A DNA stretch of 64,000 bases from Streptomyces colonosanans (GTDB lineage: Bacteria; Actinomycetota; Actinomycetes; Streptomycetales; Streptomycetaceae): NCBI RefSeq assembly GCF_001866645.1, contig NZ_MLYP01000007.1, positions 1 through 64,000 on the forward strand. Reading direction: 5' to 3'. This document shows positions 59,777 to 64,000 of this stretch, piece after piece. The notes beneath the pieces are model-generated. The model was not told where the DNA came from. It ran no database searches and worked only from the letters and a program-made list of their open reading frames with translations. How positions within the stretch are numbered: position 1 is the stretch's first letter; the number at the start of each line of letters is the position of its first letter. The position numbers and the translations under genes are program-made.

Positions 59777-61701
59777 CCAGCCAGGTCAGCAGTCCAGCGG
59801 AGCAGGCCGACGGAGCCGTTGTAGGAGAACAGCGCAAACCGGCGGGCAGGAAGGACGTACGCCGCCTCGACCGGGTGATCATCCGGTTCGCGGGAGACTC
59901 CGGTGACGGCATGCAGCTCACCGGTGACCGCTTCACCTCGGAGACCGCGGCCTTCGGCAACGACCTGTCCACCCTGCCGAACTTTCCCGCAGAGATCCGT
60001 GCCCCCGCAGGCACCCTTCCCGGTGTCTCGTCGTTCCAGCTGCACTTCGCCGACCACGACATCCTCACCCCCGGGGACGCGCCGAACGTCCTGGTGGCCA
60101 TGAACCCGGCCGCGCTGAAGGCCAACATCAACGACCTGCCGCGGGGCGCGGAGATCATCGTCAACACGGACGAGTTCACCAAGCGCGCGATGCAGAAGGT
60201 CGGCTACGCCGCCAGCCCTCTGGAGGACGGCTCACTGGACGGTTACAACGTCCACCCGGTGCCGCTGACGACCCTCACCGTCGAGGCGCTCAAGGAGTTC
60301 GAGCTCACCCGCAAGGAGGCCGAGCGCAGCAAGAACATGTTCGCGCTGGGCCTGCTGTCGTGGATGTACCACCGGCCCACCGAGGGCACCGAGACGTTCC
60401 TGAGGTCGAAGTTCGCGAAGAAGCCGGACATCGCGGCCGCCAACATCGCCGCCTTCCGCGCCGGCTGGAACTTCGGCGAGACGACGGAGGACTTCGCGGT
60501 CTCCTACGAGGTCGCGCCGGCCACCCAGGCGTTCCCGGTGGGCACGTACCGCAACATCTCCGGGAACCTGGCCCTGGCGTACGGCCTGGTCGCCGCCTCG
60601 CGCCAGGCGGACCTGCCGCTGTTCCTGGGCTCGTACCCGATCACCCCGGCCTCGGACATCCTGCACGAGCTGTCCAAGCACAAGAACTTCGGCGTGCGGA
60701 CCTTCCAGGCCGAGGACGAGATCGCCGGTATCGGCGCGGCGCTGGGTGCGGCCTTCGGCGGCTCGCTCGCGGTGACCACGACCTCCGGACCGGGTGTGGC
60801 GCTCAAGAGCGAGACCATCGGGCTGGCCGTCTCCCTGGAACTGCCGCTGCTCATCGTCGACATCCAGCGCGGTGGCCCCTCCACCGGCCTGCCCACCAAG
60901 ACCGAGCAGGCCGACCTGCTCCAGGCGATGTACGGCCGCAACGGCGAGGCGCCGGTTCCGGTGATCGCCCCGCGTACCCCGGCCGACTGCTTCGAGGCAG
61001 CCCTGGAAGCGGCCCGGATCGCGCTCACCTACCGCACGCCCGTCTTCCTGCTGTCCGACGGCTATATGGCCAACGGCTCCGAGCCCTGGCGCATCCCGGA
61101 GCTGGACGAGCTGCCGGACCTTCGGGTGCAGTTCGCGCAGGGCCCGAACCACACGCTGGACGACGGCACCGAAGTGTTCTGGCCCTACAAGCGCGACCAG
61201 CAGACCCTGGCCCGTCCCTGGGCGATCCCGGGCACACCGGGTCTGGAGCACCGCATCGGCGGCATCGAGAAGCAGGACGGCACGGGCAACATCTCCTACG
61301 ACCCGGCCAACCACGACCTCATGGTCCGCACCCGGCAGGCCAAGGTCGACGGCATCGACGTCCCTGACATCGAGGTCGACGACCCGCACGGCGCCCGGAC
61401 CCTGGTGCTGGGCTGGGGCTCCACCTATGGCCCGATCACCGCGGCGGTGCGGCGGCTGCGCGCGGCCGGCGAGTCCATCGCGCAGGCGCACCTGCGGCAC
61501 CTGAACCCGTTCCCGGGGAATCTCGGCACGGTACTGAGGCGTTACGACAAGGTGGTGGTCCCCGAGATGAACCTCGGTCAGCTCGCCACCCTCATCCGCG
61601 CGAAGTACCTGGTCGACGCGCGCTCGTACAACCAGGTCAACGGCATGCCGTTCAAGGCCGAACAACTCGCCACGGCTCTCAAGGAGGCCATCGATGGCTG
61701 A
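59773..61701 (+). CDS. korA: 2-oxoacid:ferredoxin oxidoreductase, alpha subunit (gamma-alpha fusion)
   Basis: The 642-residue subunit starts at a GTG (59773) with GGGAGG upstream. Residues about 38-215 are the gamma domain (IIRFAGDSGDGMQLTGDRFT, GVSSFQLHFADHDILTPGDA) and about 230-640 the alpha domain with the pyrimidine-binding part (PITPASDILHELS, FQAEDEIAGIGAALGAAFGG, SGPGVALKSETIGLA). With KorB it decarboxylates 2-oxoglutarate or a related 2-oxoacid with CoA and reduces ferredoxin. Overlaps korB by 8 bp. Confidence 0.93.
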   Translation: MTSQVSSPAEQADGAVVGEQRKPAGRKDVRRLDRVIIRFAGDSGDGMQLTGDRFTSETAAFGNDLSTLPNFPAEIRAPAGTLPGVSSFQLHFADHDILTPGDAPNVLVAMNPAALKANINDLPRGAEIIVNTDEFTKRAMQKVGYAASPLEDGSLDGYNVHPVPLTTLTVEALKEFELTRKEAERSKNMFALGLLSWMYHRPTEGTETFLRSKFAKKPDIAAANIAAFRAGWNFGETTEDFAVSYEVAPATQAFPVGTYRNISGNLALAYGLVAASRQADLPLFLGSYPITPASDILHELSKHKNFGVRTFQAEDEIAGIGAALGAAFGGSLAVTTTSGPGVALKSETIGLAVSLELPLLIVDIQRGGPSTGLPTKTEQADLLQAMYGRNGEAPVPVIAPRTPADCFEAALEAARIALTYRTPVFLLSDGYMANGSEPWRIPELDELPDLRVQFAQGPNHTLDDGTEVFWPYKRDQQTLARPWAIPGTPGLEHRIGGIEKQDGTGNISYDPANHDLMVRTRQAKVDGIDVPDIEVDDPHGARTLVLGWGSTYGPITAAVRRLRAAGESIAQAHLRHLNPFPGNLGTVLRRYDKVVVPEMNLGQLATLIRAKYLVDARSYNQVNGMPFKAEQLATALKEAIDG

Positions 61702-62773
61702 GACGTCCACGGAAGGCAGAGGCACGATCGAGGCGCTTTCCCTCGTCCCCAAGGCCGTGGCCAGGCAGTCCATGAAGGACTTCAAGTCCGATCAGGAAGT
61801 GCGCTGGTGCCCCGGCTGCGGTGACTACGCGATCCTCGCCGCCGTCCAGGGCTTCATGCCGGAGCTGGGCCTGGCCAAGGAGAACATCGTCTTCGTCTCG
61901 GGCATCGGCTGCTCCTCCCGCTTCCCGTACTACATGAACACGTACGGCATGCACTCCATCCACGGCCGGGCGCCCGCGATCGCGACGGGGCTCGCCTCCT
62001 CGCGCCCTGACCTGTCGGTGTGGGTGGTCACCGGTGACGGCGACGCGCTGTCGATCGGCGGCAACCACCTCATCCACGCCCTGCGCCGCAACGTCAACCT
62101 GAAGATCCTGCTGTTCAACAACCGGATCTACGGCCTGACCAAGGGCCAGTACTCGCCCACCTCCGAGGTCGGCAAGATCACCAAGTCGACGCCGATGGGT
62201 TCGCTGGACGCGCCCTTCAACCCGGTGTCGCTGGCGATCGGCGCCGAGGCGTCCTTCGTGGCCCGCACCGTGGACTCCGACCGCAAGCACCTGACCGAGA
62301 TGCTGCGCCAGGCCGCCGCCCATCCGGGCACGGCCCTGCTCGAGATCTACCAGAACTGCAACATCTTCAACGACGGCGCCTTCGACGTCCTCAAGGACAG
62401 GCAGTCCGCCGAGGAGGCCGTGATCCGCCTGGAGCACGGGCAGCCGATCCGCTTCGGCCCCGACAACGCGCGCGGGGTCGTACGCGATGCGCGGACCGGG
62501 GACCTCGAGGTCGTCACGGTCACCCCGGAGAACGAGGCCGACGTCCTCGTCCACGACGCCCACGCCGCCTCCCCCACGAACGCGTTCGCGCTGTCCCGGC
62601 TGGCCGACCCGGACACCCTGCAGGGCACCCCGATCGGCGTCTTCCGCTCCGTCGACCGACCCGTCTACGACACGCAGATGGCCGACCAGCTCGACGCCGC
62701 CATCGAGCAGAACGGCAAGGGCGACCTGGCCACGCTGCTCGCCGGCGGCGACACCTGGACCGTCGTCGGCTGA
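61694..62773 (+). CDS. korB: 2-oxoacid:ferredoxin oxidoreductase, beta subunit
   Basis: The 359-residue thiamine-diphosphate and [4Fe-4S] subunit shows WCPGCGDYAILAAVQ (two cluster Cys), FVSGIGCSSRFPYY (third Cys) and GDGDALSIGGNHLIHALRRN with FNNRIYGLTKGQ, the TPP/Mg motif. A Cys in IYQNCNIFN completes the cluster set. No extra ferredoxin domain is present, so a separate ferredoxin must be used. The complex can feed electrons to other systems; the partial complex I encoded on the other side of the kinases is a candidate. Confidence 0.93.
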   Translation: MAETSTEGRGTIEALSLVPKAVARQSMKDFKSDQEVRWCPGCGDYAILAAVQGFMPELGLAKENIVFVSGIGCSSRFPYYMNTYGMHSIHGRAPAIATGLASSRPDLSVWVVTGDGDALSIGGNHLIHALRRNVNLKILLFNNRIYGLTKGQYSPTSEVGKITKSTPMGSLDAPFNPVSLAIGAEASFVARTVDSDRKHLTEMLRQAAAHPGTALLEIYQNCNIFNDGAFDVLKDRQSAEEAVIRLEHGQPIRFGPDNARGVVRDARTGDLEVVTVTPENEADVLVHDAHAASPTNAFALSRLADPDTLQGTPIGVFRSVDRPVYDTQMADQLDAAIEQNGKGDLATLLAGGDTWTVVG

Positions 62774-62790
62774 CAGGTCCGGCCGACGTT

Positions 62791-62825
62791 GACGAGGCCC
62801 GGGCGCTCGCCGCCCGGGCCTCGTC
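62791..62825 (+). terminator. Terminator of korAB
   Basis: A perfect 15-bp stem (62791-62805 with 62811-62825) with a CTCGC loop, 17 bp past the korB stop. Confidence 0.85.
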
Positions 62826-62956
62826 CTGTGTCCGGACGGCCTCACTCCGCCGGTGTCATGACCGTATGGCGATACGGGCATGACAGGCGGGTGCGCTCGG
62901 GTTTACCTTCTTGGAGGCTGCACCAGAGCAGCCACGCGTGCGAGAAGGAGGGGCCC

Positions 62957-63949
62957 GTGGCCGAGGAGTCGAAGGGTGAACGGCGGACAGGTCTGCTGAA
63001 CGGCTTCGCGGCATATGGAATGTGGGGGCTCGTCCCCCTCTTCTGGCCCTTGCTGAAGCCCGCCGGGGCGATGGAGATCCTCGCCCACCGGATGGTCTGG
63101 TCCCTGGTCCTGGTCGCCCTCGTGCTCCTGGTGATGCGGCGCTGGGCCTGGGCGGGCGAGCTGCTGCGGCAGCCGCGCAAGCTGGCGCTGATCACGGTCG
63201 CCGCCGCCGTCATCACCGTCAACTGGGGCGTCTACATCTGGGCCGTGAACTCCGGCCATGTGGTGGAGGCCTCGCTCGGCTACTTCATCAACCCGCTCGT
63301 GACCATCGCGATGGGCGTGCTGATACTCAAGGAGCGGCTGCGGCCCGTCCAATGGGCGGCGGTCGCGGTCGGCTTCGCCGCCGTGGTCGTCCTGACCCTC
63401 GGCTACGGCCGCCCGCCGTGGATCTCGCTCTGCCTCGCCTTCTCCTTCGCCACGTACGGCCTGGTGAAGAAGAAGGTCAACCTGGGCGGCATCGAGTCGC
63501 TGGCCGCGGAGACCGCCGTGCAGTTCCTGCCCGCACTGGCGTATCTGCTGTGGTTGTCGGCACACGGCGACTCGACGTTCACCGACCACGGGTCGGGGCA
63601 CGCGGCGCTGCTCGCCGCCACGGGTGTGGTCACCGCGCTTCCACTCGTCTGCTTCGGCGCCGCCGCGATCCGGGTGCCGCTGTCCACGCTCGGTCTGCTC
63701 CAGTACCTGGCTCCGGTCTTCCAGTTCCTGCTGGGCATCCTCTACTTCCACGAGGCCATGCCGCCCGAGCGCTGGGCGGGCTTCGCACTCGTCTGGCTCG
63801 CGCTGTCGCTGCTGACCGGCGACGCACTGCGCACGGCCCGCCGGGCAGCGCGCATGCTCGGCGATGGGCTCGCCGCGCCGGGCACCACCGTCGCGTCCGG
63901 CGACACGGCCACCGGTGTACGCACACCCGTGACCGAATCCCGCTCCTGA
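62957..63949 (+). CDS. rarD: RarD/EamA-family transporter
   Basis: The 330-residue membrane protein starts at a GTG (62957; VAEESKGERRTGLLNGFAAY) with a very good RBS (AAGGAGG). It has the RarD opening GMWGLVPLFWPLLKPAGAME-ILAHR and about ten hydrophobic helices with the two EamA halves. Members export or import metabolites by an unknown mechanism; the original RarD is linked to chloramphenicol tolerance. It stands alone after the korAB terminator. A short charged C-terminal tail (about residues 295-330) is cytoplasmic. Confidence 0.88.
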   Translation: MAEESKGERRTGLLNGFAAYGMWGLVPLFWPLLKPAGAMEILAHRMVWSLVLVALVLLVMRRWAWAGELLRQPRKLALITVAAAVITVNWGVYIWAVNSGHVVEASLGYFINPLVTIAMGVLILKERLRPVQWAAVAVGFAAVVVLTLGYGRPPWISLCLAFSFATYGLVKKKVNLGGIESLAAETAVQFLPALAYLLWLSAHGDSTFTDHGSGHAALLAATGVVTALPLVCFGAAAIRVPLSTLGLLQYLAPVFQFLLGILYFHEAMPPERWAGFALVWLALSLLTGDALRTARRAARMLGDGLAAPGTTVASGDTATGVRTPVTESRS

Positions 63950-64000
63950 CGGAGGGGCGCCACCGGACCACCGCCTACCGGGACTCGTCGGCGGCGGCCC

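Overview
The very high G+C content, the frequent GTG starts, the ribosomal/RNA-polymerase gene order and the protein sequences all point to a Streptomyces (or very close Streptomycetaceae) chromosome. The core part matches the known actinobacterial order aspC / secE-nusG-rplKA-lipoprotein-rplJL-rpoBC ... rpsLG-fusA-tuf. No species can be named from the sequence alone.

Layout. (1) 1-1.7 kb: the 3' end of a Cys-rich helix-turn-helix-type protein and an Rpn-like nuclease-family gene. (2) 1.8-20.2 kb: a minus-strand translation and transcription block, read from right to left as tRNA-Trp, secE, nusG, rplK, rplA, a lipoprotein, rplJ, rplL, rpoB, rpoC, rpsL, rpsG, fusA, tuf. It has well-formed terminators, promoter candidates before rplJ, rpoB and rpsL, and a likely attenuator in the rplJ leader. 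(3) 20.7-29.7 kb: aspartate aminotransferase, an adenosine-deaminase family enzyme, two TetR modules (one with an NAD(P)-binding protein, one with an MFS exporter and two matching operator candidates), murB, a HadA/HadB-like MaoC pair, rpmG, tRNA-Met and tRNA-Thr. (4) 30-39.4 kb: an accessory, partly decayed region with a diverged amidohydrolase, small membrane proteins, a frameshifted gene, an S66 peptidase, an ABC-ATPase remnant, a chimeric AsnC-like ORF, a deletion scar, an aminopeptidase remnant and an IS481-family insertion. (5) 39.4-45.3 kb: tRNA-Tyr, a YajQ protein, a GlsB-type protein, an APC permease, an SMI1/KNR4 protein, one intact and one broken yccF, and htpX. (6) 45.5-62.8 kb: a redox block. 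A ten-gene minus-strand complex I operon, nuoABCHIJKLMN, lacks nuoD, E, F and G. Two paralogous sensor kinases and a response regulator follow on the plus strand, then korA-korB (2-oxoacid:ferredoxin oxidoreductase). (7) A RarD/EamA transporter closes the window.

The genes most likely to work together outside housekeeping are the partial complex I, the two-component genes and KorAB. KorAB makes reduced ferredoxin, and the Nuo set has no NADH-input module, so a ferredoxin-linked membrane complex is a reasonable but untested reading. A second theme is mobile DNA at CTAG sites: a 240-bp foldback element, a solo related end and the IS481 copy all begin at a CTAG that also supplies the TAG stop codon of the plus-strand gene beside it.
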